From: Pyrrhosoma nymphula
Lineage: Eukaryota; Arthropoda; Insecta; Odonata; Coenagrionidae
DNA: 64,000 nucleotides
NCBI GenBank assembly: GCA_963573305.1
Contig: OY754329.1
Coordinates: 130,497,422 to 130,561,421, forward strand
Direction of reading: 5' to 3'
The position numbers were made by a program, and so were the translations under genes. Positions 36,161-47,640 of this stretch are shown here, one piece after another; within the stretch, counting starts at the first letter, position 1, and every line of letters starts with the position of its first letter. The notes beneath the pieces are model-generated. The model saw only the letters and a program-made list of their open reading frames with translations, searched no databases and was not told where the DNA came from.

Positions 36161-38480
36161 CACCCAAGTTACAAAATAATTAATTATCATTTATCAAGAA
36201 TAGAGTAGACATACTTATTACATTGCACCTAACATATATATTTAACGTAGTAACTTATAGTTAATACATATAAGTGATATTGAAACAATTTCCTATGAAA
36301 GCAATAAATGTGATTGTGCCACAAAAATATGACAGCAATAAGAGATAACTAATTTTAATTTCGTTAATTAGCCATGCATCGAATTTTTCCTAAATTTCTG
36401 CCAAACCTTTCATTTTTTGTAGATCGTTAAGCATGCAATGGAAATTGTTTGGTACAATATATTTTGCAATATAATTTTTTTTAATCATAAGCTTTATAAC
36501 ATAGGAGTGTTTCTTTTTAGCATACAATGTGTATTGTTATGATCTAATATGCTAAACATAGGATGACATCTCCATTATTCTCTCATTAAAAATTCAAGTA
36601 AGTATCCAGTACTAAATAAAAACTTGTGACCTTGGTGAAAACAAGTCAAGTAAAGTAGTTCCCCAATTCACCACATGACACTCACTTTCCTCTATAAACA
36701 ATTTTTTTATCTTTTGATCCTTTTCTGAAATGTAGCTTCATTTCCATCTTTAATTTCCTAATTCCATCTTCACCAACGTCAAATCATATAGCAATCCTTC
36801 CAATCTATCAGCACATTTTCCTACTGCTTCCCTAATTACTCAAATGCTCGTTATTGTTAATTCTTGAGCTCGTCCGTGGCATGATAAAAACAGGAATAAT
36901 ATGCATGTTAACATGAGCCATTCCTCTTTATGCATTTTCAGAGGAGGAGTATGAGCTAGTTAGAAGTCATCAGTTAGTGTAGAAAATTTTGATGCGTATG
37001 AGGATTTTCAGCAACCTAAGTGAACTGAACTCATGAACTGATGGAAGAGAACCTCCTTGAGAGTCATATCACATCTTTACTAGAATTTATAATCATCTGT
37101 ATTATTCAGTCTCAAGATCTTGAATACATGGCCACTTTGTTGCAAACACTATTAGGCAAGCGTGATTTTATCTCCATGCTAAATATAATTTAAATTATTA
37201 TGTGTGATTCATGAAACAATGTTCACTTACAAGGAGCAAGTAAAATCGCTTTTCATTAACAGGTATCTATAATTTTATAAACTAGTATTAAGTAGAACAA
37301 ACATTGGATCTCCACATTCAAATGACCAAGTTTGAAGATTTTATTTAATGGGGAGTACTTTGAATGACATAAGTTAGTCATTATGACTTAGCTGTTCTCT
37401 ACATTTTCAATTATTATTGTTCTCATTGCTTAGCACTCACAAAAATATAGAATGTCTCCATGTGATCAAAGGTAAGTTGAACTTATATGTACTTCCCTGT
37501 GACTTGAACATTTGCTCCCAAGGACAAAAAATGATACAACACTGGTTTGTTCTCAGCCTGAGAGCATACAAGGGTATCCTAGAACAGAAGAACAGAGACT
37601 GAAAATTTAAGCAGTCCAGCTTAACATATAATTGATTTTCCTCCCAAAATTTTCTGGTTTAAAAGCATTCACTTCTTAATTGTTGGCACTGTAACACTTG
37701 AGCTATTAAAAGGCCCTCGCATATTGTAAGCCAGAAAAAGAATCTTCTATTACAATGATTTGTGGCAAGCATCTACTGCAAGCTACTGCACATTATTTTT
37801 AAAGTAATATATTCAGTTCTTTCTCTTGAAAATCATTTCCTCATGAAAAACTTAGTTAACCTAACTGTCTTTAAAGCAGGTTGAGCAAAAAAAGTAAGAA
37901 GCAGCAAGTGACACCTCACTTCAAATTCTTCAGAATCATGTTAACCCTTTCAAAGCTAAAGGAAAAAGAGTTAAACCTCTTTCTGGTGACAGCACCCAGC
38001 CACCATTCCAGAATGGGACTCAGCTCTGAATTTTTTAAATGAGATAAGCACAGCATGCCTAATAGAAAAAATGAATAATATTTTTTTCCAATTGAAGTGC
38101 ATTATCAAAGTCCAGATTATTATCCTAGTTATCAATTCAGATAAAGATATTGTTCACAAATCAAACAGTTGATGACACAAATTAATTGCATTTTTCTTTT
38201 ATCGAACTTCTACTTCAAGTTGATGTAAATCAACACATTACCTAAGCCTACTGACTACATATTTTATTGGTCTTGCCGCTGAAGTACAGATTTGGATGAA
38301 AAAATAGAAATAGCCAACTTAAAACCTTCGACTTCATGCATTGTATCAATTCGCACTACCCAAGTTTTTATCAAGGTGCATTGAAGTTAATGGTTTCAGA
38401 CGTAACTTTATGGAACAGCTTCATAATTGAAAAGAAAAACTTTGTGAGTTCCACATAAATAGATTTTTATTACAACCTAT

Positions 38481-38506
38481 GTTTCCTCGCTGAGCGATAT
38501 CATCAG
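38481..38506 (-). ncRNA. Hammerhead-like core, isolated
   Basis: Minus strand CTGATGA (38506-38500), a TCGC/GCGA hairpin with a 3-nt loop, then GAAAC (38485-38481). The helix is offset from the canonical position and no cleavage triplet is clear. No Penelope protein remnant lies upstream. Confidence 0.25.
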
Positions 38507-38612
38507 GTCCTCTTTATATTTCTTTTTAAAATATATCTTTCTAATGTAATATTTAAAATATTTCTTTTTAATAGCCAGAAAGCTTACTTATGGCTGACAC
38601 TACTTGTCCAGG

Positions 38613-38779
38613 GAGGGGTAGATTAAGGGAGGGTGCAGGGGAGGCAGACAACCCCCCTAAATTCCTGGTAAAATAGGAAAAAAAAAGTGGCCAGAAGTCC
38701 ATTCCCCACAATCCCTCCAAAAAAGTAGCTATCCTTCCCCCCCCCCCACTCCCCCTCAAATAACTTTAATCCACTCCTG
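38613..38779. mobile_element. hAT-type MITE, 167 bp
   Basis: Left end GAGGGGTAGATTAA and reverse complement of the right end CAGGAGTGGATTAA match at 11 of 14 positions. TGTCCAGG at 38605-38612 repeats exactly at 38780-38787. A and C homopolymers occupy the interior. No coding capacity. Confidence 0.8.
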
Positions 38780-39769
38780 TGTCCAGGTGACCCAAGATCC
38801 AGCTCTTAATTCAATGTAGGACTACCAACTGTCCTCTTTCTATATCGGCTTTCTTGAAGGAATTTTAATTTTCCCAGAATTTTGGCTCTCAAAATTTTAA
38901 ATATCCTTATCATTAGGCAACTCCAGTTATGGGATTAGCAATGATAGACATGTGGGAATGCACCTTCCTGGCATCTTACAGCTCTCAGTTTGGAGTCCCC
39001 ACTTGGACTGATGTTTCATTTTTCTTGGAATTGTCTCATGTTAAACAATGATATACTGTAAGAGATACCTTATTTGAAATGTCTGGGATCTTGCCACATC
39101 CATAAAAAAGATAGTTGCAGTTTTTAGATAGCACAACTTCAAAAGAGCTATAGTGCTGTAAAAAAATTATCCCGAAGTAGTATATGATATGCAAATATTG
39201 AGGAAAATATGTTTGTCGTGAAGTAAATTTTTAATATCCCTAATTTTAAAAACATGTAATCTAATGCAAAATTATTCATTCTGCTCTGTCGACTAATGAA
39301 TGACAAATCCAAAAAATATTATTATGCATTAAATCTGGTAAATCAAGCTGATTTACTCCCAAAACCAGAAAACCAACATGTTTGGAACAACATAAATATA
39401 TTAAGTTATATAGTTAAAAAAAATTACATATTCAATTATTTCAATGGCACAAGTTTGAAAAATATACAATAATAGTTCTGTTATTCAGATACTTTGGCTA
39501 TTAGAAAATCTGGATTAGTGATCTTATACTGTATTCCATTTGTATTGGGGCACTTAAAAATCAAAATCTACAACTATTTGGCATGAAGACAACTTTTGGT
39601 GTAACAGGGATAGAGGTCCTCATTTTTTGGTCATGTTTAAATGTTCACCCACAAGAGTTCTATCTAGTTCACCTACAGAGTGATGGCTCTCTTAGTAATC
39701 TAACCCCTTTCCCTTTCCGTAAAAATTAATGATTAGTATTTATAGATTTGTGCAAGTCTATACCAGGCA

Positions 39770-40015
39770 GGTGTTTGGCATATATAATGAGAGCAAAGGG
39801 CTACTGAAGGCTGTGAGAAAGGGGAGGATGTTGGGTGAGCAGTGCTGGGGAAGAAAGAGAGAGTGTATGGGCTTTATGGAAAGGATGATGTGGGGTCGGG
39901 CATATGCTGAGATGAAGAAAGAAATTGTATAAGGGTTTTTTATTCTTGGGGCCTGTGCTTGTAAAAATCTAGAGTACTCGCTTATGCTGAAACCTACATT
40001 AAACAGATTACCTTA
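39770..40015 (+). mobile_element. LINE family LA, C-terminus and 3' UTR
   Basis: The frame 39729-39932 ends GFMERMMWGRAYAEMKKEI, the LA C-terminus, followed by GGGGCCTGTGCTTGTAAAAATCTAGAG and AAACCTACATTAAACAGATTACC, the shared 3' UTR. It lies just upstream of the hAT element at 40037. Confidence 0.65.
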
Positions 40016-40036
40016 GTGATACATAGTAATAATGAT

Positions 40037-40434
40037 CAGGGGTGGCTCCAGACCGAAGGTTCAGGGGGGGGCACCAGTGGCTCTTAGGTAAGGAATACCC
40101 CCCATATAAGGGGTTTGTGGGTCTCCTCCCAGAAATTCGTAGCACACTATGTGCAAAATGCCAAGTTATAAGTGATTTGGAAGCAAAAGTTTGCCTTTAA
40201 AGAAGAGCAAGTTTTTACTAAATGCATATTTCCCTTTTCGATCACCACCAAGTTTCGACTAATTCCAAAATTATTTTTATTTCTATTTCCTTTCGCATTT
40301 AGCTTGTGGTTTTGAAAACAGTTTTAGTTTATATAAAATTGACAAATTAATTGAGGCTTTTAATTTAAGGTCTATAACAAAGAAATACGCCGGGTTTTTT
40401 TTTGGGCAATTGCCCCCCTTGGGGCCACCAATGA
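40037..40434. mobile_element. hAT-type non-autonomous element, 398 bp
   Basis: Left end CAGGGGTGGCTCCAG and reverse complement of the right end CATTGGTGGCCCCAAGG. ATAATGAT at 40029-40036 repeats exactly at 40435-40442. No ORF. Confidence 0.88.
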
Positions 40435-41144
40435 TAATGATACAAATAATTGATTCACAATTCGAAAGTCACACACCTAATAAAGGGTGCATTGATGGGT
40501 GGGAGAGAGAGAATAAATGAGTTGGTTGGTTGATAAAGATATTCAACGAGTGGGGAAGGAGACAGGCGAGGATTAATCGAATGGAGGATGTGTTACAGGA
40601 GGGGATGCACATGTTAATGACCAAAAAATAAAACCAACATCGAAAGTCAATGCTTCAAAGTTTGGTTTATCCCTAAACTTGGCACAGAATATAATATTGA
40701 GTATTACTTTCCAGTGGCTAACCCTGATTTTATTGAATCTTATAATGAATATTATTATTATATCAAAGAAGGGTGCCAAAATTGTGTCACTCCATTGAAA
40801 ATAACAAATAATATTGTAAAAATTTCATCAATATTGTGGAAAATTACTACACTGTGTTACACATAACCTTAAAACTCTGGAAAATAAGGTAATTTTTCAA
40901 TGAACATCACCCTATAGTATAGGTACTCACATATTTTGTCAAGGTAAGTTTTACAGTTTGTGACCTTTTCTTGCATCCTCTACCATCCACATTATCTCTC
41001 CAATCCTCTTTTCCTCTCTCAAATATATATTTTCACCATATCAAATGTTTTTAATTTAAGGAGAGCTGAATATTGGGCAATATAATCATAAAATATCTCT
41101 TAACTAAGAATTCAGTCTTAAGCATAATTACGCATACCTTTTGC

Positions 41145-41364
41145 CATAGGCGTTTCCAGGGGGGTTTTGGGGTTTGTAACCCCATCCCATTGATAAAAAA
41201 ACGTAACACCAAGAGATCACCTTCCATAACATAATAGAACACCTTCAAAAAGTCATTTAGAGATGTAAATTTTTAAAAATTCCTGGACCCCTGTTTAACA
41301 TGGGTGGTATGGAATACCCCCCATGTAAAACCCTCCCCTTCATATGCTTCTAGATACGCCTATG
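41145..41364. mobile_element. hAT-type MITE, 220 bp
   Basis: Left end CATAGGCGTTTCCAG and reverse complement of the right end CATAGGCGTATCTAG. CCTTTTGC at 41137-41144 repeats exactly at 41365-41372. The CATRGGCG end resembles that of the 4958-5250 element, suggesting related transposases. Confidence 0.88.
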
Positions 41365-41549
41365 CCTTTTGCTAGAGGTAAACTTCTGTCTAGTGCCCCA
41401 ACCTTGGACTAGGCAAAAGTTCATAGTACACAGTGAGGACAGAACATGGAATATATTGTCAGTTTTGCCATAAAGGTAGATTTGGTGCTTTTCTATTTCT
41501 TTCTAAGTCTTCTTGTCTATTTTCTAATGTCAAAGTATGTTAGTTAGGA

Positions 41550-41735
41550 AGGTAATCTATCGGTTAAAGGTAGGTTTCATGAAATTCATAGCAGATTTTT
41601 ACAGGTACAGGCCTTATCTACCTCTAGCATTTCTTTCTTCATCTCCGCATACGCCCTACCTTTCTCCATCCCATCCATAAAATCTATTCTCTTTCTTCTC
41701 CTTCCCCCCTTGCCTAGCATCCTCCTCTTCATCAC
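41550..41735 (-). mobile_element. LINE family LA, C-terminus and 3' UTR
   Basis: Minus-strand translation gives MLGKGGRRKRIDFMDGMEKG then RAYAEMKKEM (about 41720-41628), matching LA. The 3' UTR keeps a degenerate AGGCCTTATCTACC and ends at ATCGGTTAAAGGTAGGTTTC near 41557. Confidence 0.65.
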
Positions 41736-42049
41736 GGTCTTGAACGAGTGTGATTGAATTTATGAGTATATATCTATAATGGCATACACAATCATTGCAT
41801 TTCCATGGAATAGTGTGTGTCGGGACACGCTTATGCATTGTAACACTACCTATATGAGCCTATGAAAATGGCTCAGAAACTTGGTCGCAGAGGAAGTGGA
41901 TGATTAAAGACTGCAGGCTTATGAGATGATGGCCAAGGTTTAGATGAGAGGGAAGGAAAACGAAAACAATAATTTTAACCCAGACACTGATTTCCACTTC
42001 TCTAACACCTAACCCACCGTAAAATCTATTCGGAATGAAAGGGAAGGCA

Positions 42050-42690
42050 GAAATGCAAGGCAAGGTCGACCAATCAGGAGACACCTGATCTCAAACGAAG
42101 GTAAAGTGCCTCCAAGATAATAGGGCACTAGAGCATTCAAATCTACAAACAATAGGGTACCTACCTACTGGCTTGAATAGGCCTTACGGGGATGCAGATG
42201 TTACCACAATCGCAATGCTTCTTAGATTAGTAGCACCTTCGTAATCGTCTGGAGGGATATACTACGAAGGTAAAGAAAAAGATGAATCTTTACTATTATA
42301 TGACTATGAATCTTCTGTAAAAATCATCAATACATTGTTAATTATTACATTTGGATTATGCAACCGCAGTTATAATCTTCATATTAATGCAATCAAAGGT
42401 TAAAGAAAGGAACCTTATGCGATTGCTGATTTCTTTCAAAGCTATTCCCCTCGCATGAAAACCAAAAATAAAATGATGGAAGTCAACCATCATCCTTAAC
42501 TGGAGAGGATATTGCGGTATGTGTACTCGTTAGGGTAACTTTCGTCAGCTAAAACAGCACAAATGCAACAACTTGAAGGGCATAATTATGTCTATTCCTC
42601 ACAATTAATAATGTTAACTCAAAAGACGAAAGTTACCTGGAAGTGCAGCTTTATCAACATTTCTTCAGCGATTAAAAACCCAGTTTCTAA
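42050..42690. other. No gene seen
   Basis: AT-rich DNA with ordinary CpG frequency. It may include the distal part of the Gypsy 3' LTR, whose outer end was not located. Confidence 0.3.
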
Positions 42691-42699
42691 TCTTGCTGC

Positions 42700-42937
42700 C
42701 GAATTGAGTATTTCCCTCGTGCTTCTTCATTAAGGAAACTCATTTCGATGTAACTTCGTCTTTATTTGAACCATACAATGCGAGGGATTGCAATACACTG
42801 GCGTCACCTGCGGGGGGGCAAGCAAATAAATACGTTGTTTCACAAAACAAAATAGTGTAATTCGCAAGCTGCGCAAGCGCGCTAAAAGAGTCTAATTGGT
42901 GTCCGTGACAGAATATATGACATCCTTCCCTTTCCAC
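42700..42937 (-). repeat. Polypurine tract and 3' LTR start of the Gypsy element
   Basis: The minus strand shows GTGGAAAGGGAAGGA (42937-42923) directly before TGTCATATATTCTGTC, the expected TG start of an LTR. An AATAAA lies at 42766-42761, fitting an R-region poly(A) signal. The LTR's outer CA end and 5' partner were not identified. Confidence 0.55.
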
Positions 42938-43147
42938 AGGGATACGAAAATAACGAAATATCAAACAACATTTATAAAAAAATACATTTTTTCTTCTCAA
43001 AATCAATGCTAGTATGAAATCAAAATGGCTCTGACCCTAAAATATAGGTAAAATTACAAATTTAACTTTAGACATGTCTATGAGCACGCTGGGAGCGCCT
43101 CATGGGTTGTACATATTCTGGCACCACTGCATCATCACTTGATGTAA

Positions 43148-43351
43148 AGCCGTGTTTACACGATGCATTTACCCGCGCGGGTAGATGCGTGAACACAATC
43201 ACCATCAAAATTTCACTGGGTAAACACTCAAAATTGCGCAAATGCGTGAATGCGTGGACAGAAAATAGCCCCTGTTCTAATTTGGTGAATGTGTTCACGC
43301 ATCTGTCCAGCCACGTACTTGCGCGGGTAAATGCATCGTGTAAACACGGCT
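43148..43351. mobile_element. TAA-duplicating MITE (PIF/Harbinger-like), 204 bp
   Basis: Both ends read AGCCGTGTTTACACGATGC, continuing through ATTTACCCGCGC, with TAA outside each (43145-43147, 43352-43354). The interior adds GATGCGTGAACAC / GTGTTCACGCATC, so most of the element folds back. It lies within the last codons of the Gypsy pol frame and happens to stay open in the minus frame 43427-43068. Confidence 0.9.
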
Positions 43352-43440
43352 TAAGAGCGGGCACCTCAACGTGAACAGGGGGCACAACGACACCACTTTC
43401 ACCAGGGACCACTTCAATCTCCCTCATAGGCGGCTGTGCC

Positions 43441-43896
43441 CAGTGGTGGATACATATGGGGGGCGCGCCCCCCCCCCTTGAGGGGCCGCCCCCGCCAGTC
43501 AGCCCGCACGGTATTCGTTCGTTTCTTTCGTCAGTCGACTCTGAGTCGAGTTATTTAGTAGTTGTACTTTCTTATGTAGCACGCGCTCGCGTCATCGTAT
43601 TTTATACGTGTCTGTCTAGCAACGCTAACCTACGAGAAAAGTCGCGGCCATTCTAGTAATCTCGATACGTTATTCTGTCTGGCATTTGTTCCAAAAAAAG
43701 TCGCGAATATTCTACTGTTTGTATTTGTTCACACTCCTTAAAAGTCTGGAAGCGAACATTCTGGCACCGAATGTTCTCGAAACAACCGAACTACATATAT
43801 AAAGGAAGCAGAGTCGCTGCCAGGTAGTAAGTTTGAAAGCTACAATCGTCGCGATAACTTGCGCCCCCCCTTGAGTTTTTTCTGTATCCGCCACTG
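43441..43896. mobile_element. hAT-type non-autonomous element, copy 1, 456 bp
   Basis: Ends CAGTGGTGGATAC and (reverse) CAGTGGCGGATAC. GCTGTGCC at 43433-43440 repeats exactly at 43897-43904. The element is highly similar along its length to copy 2 at 45136-45607, including CTGAGTCGAGTTAT and GTCGCGATAACTTGC words. It carries no transposase and interrupts the Gypsy remnant. Confidence 0.93.
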
Positions 43897-43904
43897 GCTG
43901 TGCC

Positions 43905-44303
43905 TGACCCTGCCGAACACTGGGGAGAAGGGAAAATTTACAGGATCCCGGTGGTCGACATTGGGCGCCCTCCTCTCTACAATAGGCTTCTTTAAGTTTG
44001 CACTATGCAAACTAAGCTGGTTAGTACTACATTTAAAAAGACCATCTTTACATTTTACATAATACATATTTTGACTTGCACAGTAAACAATTTCTCCCTG
44101 CTGAGGTGTTTCTTGTGTCGTTTCATCCACACAAGGTCTCCAATACTGAATGCAATACTCTTGGGAGTGCAATAATTTGGTTTGGGAGGTCTTGGGCAGT
44201 TGACCAAGGTACATGATTCAAATTTTACCAGTAGCTATGCAGGTGTCAAATTGGTCACAGTGCAGAGGGTGTTCCTATATTGTATGAGAAAATTGCACAA
44301 TTT
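43905..44303 (-). pseudogene. Gypsy integrase C-terminal segment (between insertions)
   Basis: This is the part of the Gypsy remnant that lies between the hAT element and the 44307-44858 insert. Translation shows FLIQYRNTLCTVTNLTP, the usual YRNT segment after the integrase core, then FSIGDLV, the start of the GPY/F-like domain, with frameshifts and a stop. It is listed separately because its frame meets 44862 exactly when the insert and one AAG are removed. Confidence 0.7.
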
Positions 44304-44306
44304 AAG

Positions 44307-44858
44307 GGGCCATTCACGTAAAACGTAAGTCGATTTTGGCTGCTTTTTAATCCCTCCCCTCCCCCATGTAAGACAAAGTAAGATTTCATGAACCCATTCC
44401 CTCCCCATCTTACGTAAGTTGTCATATATTTTTAGAACTATGCACATACATAACGATATAGGTACTATGAACGATACCCCGTCCAATTGTGCAAAAATTA
44501 AACTCACACCCTCAGGTGCTTTTATTTGTTACATAATAATAGATAAATTTAGAAATTTGATTTTTAGTCGGATATAGATATCAGTTTTCGAGATTTCGCG
44601 ATTCACAGAAAATACAATCGCAAAGAAATGATCATACGTTTTTTTTTTAATTTAGCGTAAATGCAAGCGTGCCGCCGCGGTAATCCAACAAAGACAATTT
44701 TTTGTCCGACAATAATGAAAAATATGATCGATATAAGAAGTGACTATAACCTTAGGTAAGATTGTCTCGGACCTCCTCACTCTCCTATGTAAGACAACGC
44801 AAGGAAAACTCAACCCCCCTCTTCCCCTAAACGTCTTACGTAATATTTGAATGACTCC
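44307..44858. mobile_element. Non-autonomous DNA element with 3-bp duplication, 552 bp
   Basis: Ends GGGCCATTCACGTAA and (reverse) GGAGTCATTCAAATATTACG are imperfect inverted repeats, with ACGTAAGAC and ATGTAAGACAA words in both halves. AAG flanks both sides (44304-44306, 44859-44861). Removing the element and one AAG joins the Gypsy integrase frame precisely (I-E-L then K-L-C), which independently fixes both boundaries. Superfamily not assigned. Confidence 0.78.
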
Positions 44859-45135
44859 AAGTTCTATAGGGTTGCTGCTATTTATCATTATGGTTTTTGT
44901 TAGTGCTGTTTTTGTGGTTTGAACTCCACGTTTTGCAAGCCCATTTGCTTGAGGGTGGTAGGGCGGTCTGTGTGTAGCAATGATGTTATTCCGAGTACAA
45001 AACATCAAATACTCAGTGCTATCAAAGGGTGGACCGTTGTCCGAAATCAATGGGTAACCCAAATGTAGTGAATACAGTTCTTAACTTACAAATAACAGCA
45101 TTAGCAGTAGTGACATTCATTTGCCACACTCCAAC

Positions 45136-45607
45136 CAGTGGCGGATACATATGGGGGCGCGCGCCCCCCCCTTGCGGGGCCGTCGCATTGCCGCCCGCGC
45201 GTCAGCCCGCACCCTATTCGTTCGTGTCTTTCGTTAGTCGACTCTGAGTCGAGTTATCGAGTAGTTGTACTTTCTTATGTAGCACGCGCGCGCGTCATCG
45301 TATTTTATACGTTTCTGTCTGGCACATAGATAGCTAACCTACGAGAAAAGTCGCGGCCATTCTAGTGATCTCGATACGTTATTCTGTCTGGCATTTGTTC
45401 GAGAAAAGTCGCGAATATTCTACTGTTTGTATTTGTTCACACTCCTTAAAAGTCTGGAAGCTAACATTCTGGCTCCGAATATTCTCGAAACAACCGAGCT
45501 ACATATATAAGGGAAGCAGAGTCGCTGCCAGGCAGTCAGTTTGAAAGCAACAATCGTCGCGATAACTTGCGCCCCCCCCCCTTGAGTTTTTTCTGTATCC
45601 GCCACTG
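45136..45607. mobile_element. hAT-type non-autonomous element, copy 2, 472 bp
   Basis: Perfect ends CAGTGGCGGATAC at both sides. Flanks ACTCCAAC (45128-45135) and CCTCCAAC (45608-45615) are an 8-bp duplication with one later change. Removing it plus one duplication restores the integrase core frame (SKWVG to VWQMN). It is longer than copy 1 through small indels. Confidence 0.92.
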
Positions 45608-45989
45608 CCTCCAACCCACTTTGAAAAACTATCGACACCAATCAAACATTTTTGACCTCAAAGCAAGATGAAATCTAGATGCAGTCGGATCCAAGGCATC
45701 GGGCCATTTAAGGGGTTCAGTGTTTGGTGGGCGCCAATTGACTTTAGCACATGGGGGACACTCGGTCACACGTTCACACAGTCGCTGTTCAGTTAGTAAC
45801 GAGCGCGTTTATCAACACGTGTTTCTTTTTCATTTTGAATTGAAAAATGAAATGGAGTAACGCTGAAGTGTTTGAGTTTTTGGAACTTACCATGGTGAAC
45901 CTCCTATTTGAAACCCGAAGCATCCACTGCATAATAACAAAAAAATCCACGATTCATGGACTAGAATATCGTCCAGTTTAACTACATTC

Positions 45990-47640
45990 ATTATTGAATT
46001 GAAGTTTTTACTATGAATGGATGAATATAAACTTAATCGTCGCACTTGCCAAGTATTCTTTTAAGAAATCCCAATTTACGATTAGCTTGGCCTGTAATCT
46101 CCCGAATAAGTTTACCCCACGAGAGATCATTAGTCAGTTTAACTCCGAGGTATTTAACCGATTCTATATTCTCTTATTGGCTGTAGTGTATGAAATAGCT
46201 GTTATGGGGAGAGTTTTTCCGTTTCCAAAAATTCATAGCAACGCATATTTTTAGTTTAATTCTAGTTGCCACGCATCGCACCACTCCTGTATTGCCTCAA
46301 GATCTTTAGTTAGCGCTTGCTTACCATTAAGGCTACGGATTTCTCTATACACCACTGCGTCGTCTGCAAATAATCGAAGATTAATGTAAACTACTTTACG
46401 GATATCATTAATATACAAAAGGAACAGAAGTGGGCCTATGACACTCCCCAGTGGGACACCTAATGTGAATTTTACTTCAATAGAGATAGTGCCGTCTAAT
46501 ACAACCCTTTGTACGCGATTGCGAATTCGCTAACTCATGAAAAATACGCCACCGTCTAACCTATAAGGTTTTAATTTTATAAGTAACATTCTATGGGGAA
46601 CTTCATCAAGTGACTCTTTAAAGTCAAGAAAAATTTCGTCAACTTGAACCATATCTTCACCCGAGACTAAAATATCGTGGGCAAAAAGTTCTGATTAAAT
46701 TTCGATAGATCTTTCCTTGATGAATCCGTGTTGCGTTTTTTTTAGTAAGTTCTGCATATAGAGGTGCCTCATACGTAAACTTACCATTATATGTTCAAGG
46801 ACTTTGCACGAGATAGATGTGAGGGATACCGGTCGGTAGTTCGATGGCTGTTCCTTATCACCACTTTATGGGAGTGACATTTGTCATTTTCCAGTCCTTA
46901 GGTCTATGTGTTCATTGATGGATTTACTAAATATTTTCTGCAAGTAGGGTGCTATTTCACTACCTAATTCTCTATACGCGCGGGCAGGAATTTCTTCCAG
47001 ATCTGGTGATTGATTTGGACTTGGAGATTTCAAGAAGTTTTCTCTTCCGTGAGTGCAAATATCGATAGGCGGCATCTTTTGTTGGAAATTATTATTTCCC
47101 GAGACGGATGTAATCTGTGATGACTTGGTGAAAATACTTTGCAAGTAGGAGTTAAATAAATTGTTTCTTCCCAACTGCTAGTTAATAATTCGCCCGTTTC
47201 CTTTCGTAGAGGATTAACTGTTGATAGCTATATTGCCTTGAACTTCCTTACAAATGGCTAAAAAGATTTTGGGTTATCCTGTAACTGTTATACTAGTAGT
47301 GTTTTTCTTTAAAATTCCATGAATGCCTTCTGAAACTCTTCTTTCGTAGCTGCTTTAGACAATTTATATTTTTCAATTATTAAATTGCGATCATCGGTGG
47401 ACGAATCTCTACGTAGTTTTCTCATCTTGGCGTGGCATACTCTCTGTTGTCTTAACGATTTTTCTCACTTCCGCATTGTACCATCTAGGTTTCCTGCTCT
47501 CTTTCTTCACTTTACTTGGGATATATTTCATGATCCTCTACTGTACGATCGAAAGAAAAGCTTTCCAATTACCCTCCGTGTGGGCAACTTTACGCTTGAT
47601 TCTTGGAAGTCGGGAAGAGAATTGTTATATGACTCTTAAA
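45990..47640 (-). pseudogene. LINE reverse transcriptase (jockey/CR1-like), decayed
   Basis: On minus, in frame with scattered stops: RKPRWYN near 47500 (linker), LRKETGELLTSSWEE (~47200), QSPDLEEIPARAYRELG (~47000), NYRPVSLTSISCKVLEHI (46850-46797), LDFKESLDEVPHRMLLIKL (~46640-46584), GVPLGSVIGPLLFLLYIND (46460-46404), LFADDAVVYREI with catalytic FADD at 46370-46359, then LSWGKLIREI (~46115). This is the full order of RT motifs 1-7 of a non-LTR element. Several in-frame stops and no endonuclease or target duplication found. Gln of GVPQGS is replaced by Leu. Confidence 0.85.

Larger units (their letters stand above)
34650..41800. other. CpG-depleted block, possible methylated gene body
   Basis: Hand counts give 5 CpG in 36001-36600 and 2 in 37201-37800, against about 24 in 1501-2100. 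The shift is abrupt near 34.65 kb and reverts near 41.8-42.0 kb. In methylating insects, transcribed gene bodies lose CpG by deamination. No exon inside could be identified with confidence. Several old TE insertions (38613, 39770, 40037, 41145, 41550) fall inside it and are CpG-poor too. Confidence 0.5.
42700..45800 (-). pseudogene. Ty3/Gypsy retrotransposon, integrase to 3' LTR, broken by four insertions
   Basis: Read on minus from 45800: a CPPC zinc-finger remnant and RLHLDF, GVDSFSKW (45800-45616), then TTFGYPLISDNG, PYHPQANGLAKR (45127-44862), then FLIQYRNT, FSIGDLV (44303-43905), then the pol tail (43432-43355 and 43147-43068) ending QPMRRSQRAHRHV and stop. These are the integrase HHCC end, catalytic core and C-terminal GPY/F-like region of Ty3/Gypsy elements. 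A purine tract (42937-42923) and TGTCATAT LTR start follow. RT, protease and gag are absent. Stops and frameshifts exist besides the insertions, so it is dead. Breaks: 43148-43351, 43441-43896, 44307-44858, 45136-45607. Confidence 0.85.

Noticed and set aside
43068..43427. 119-codon minus frame as a host gene
   Set aside because: It is the Gypsy pol tail read through an in-frame MITE.
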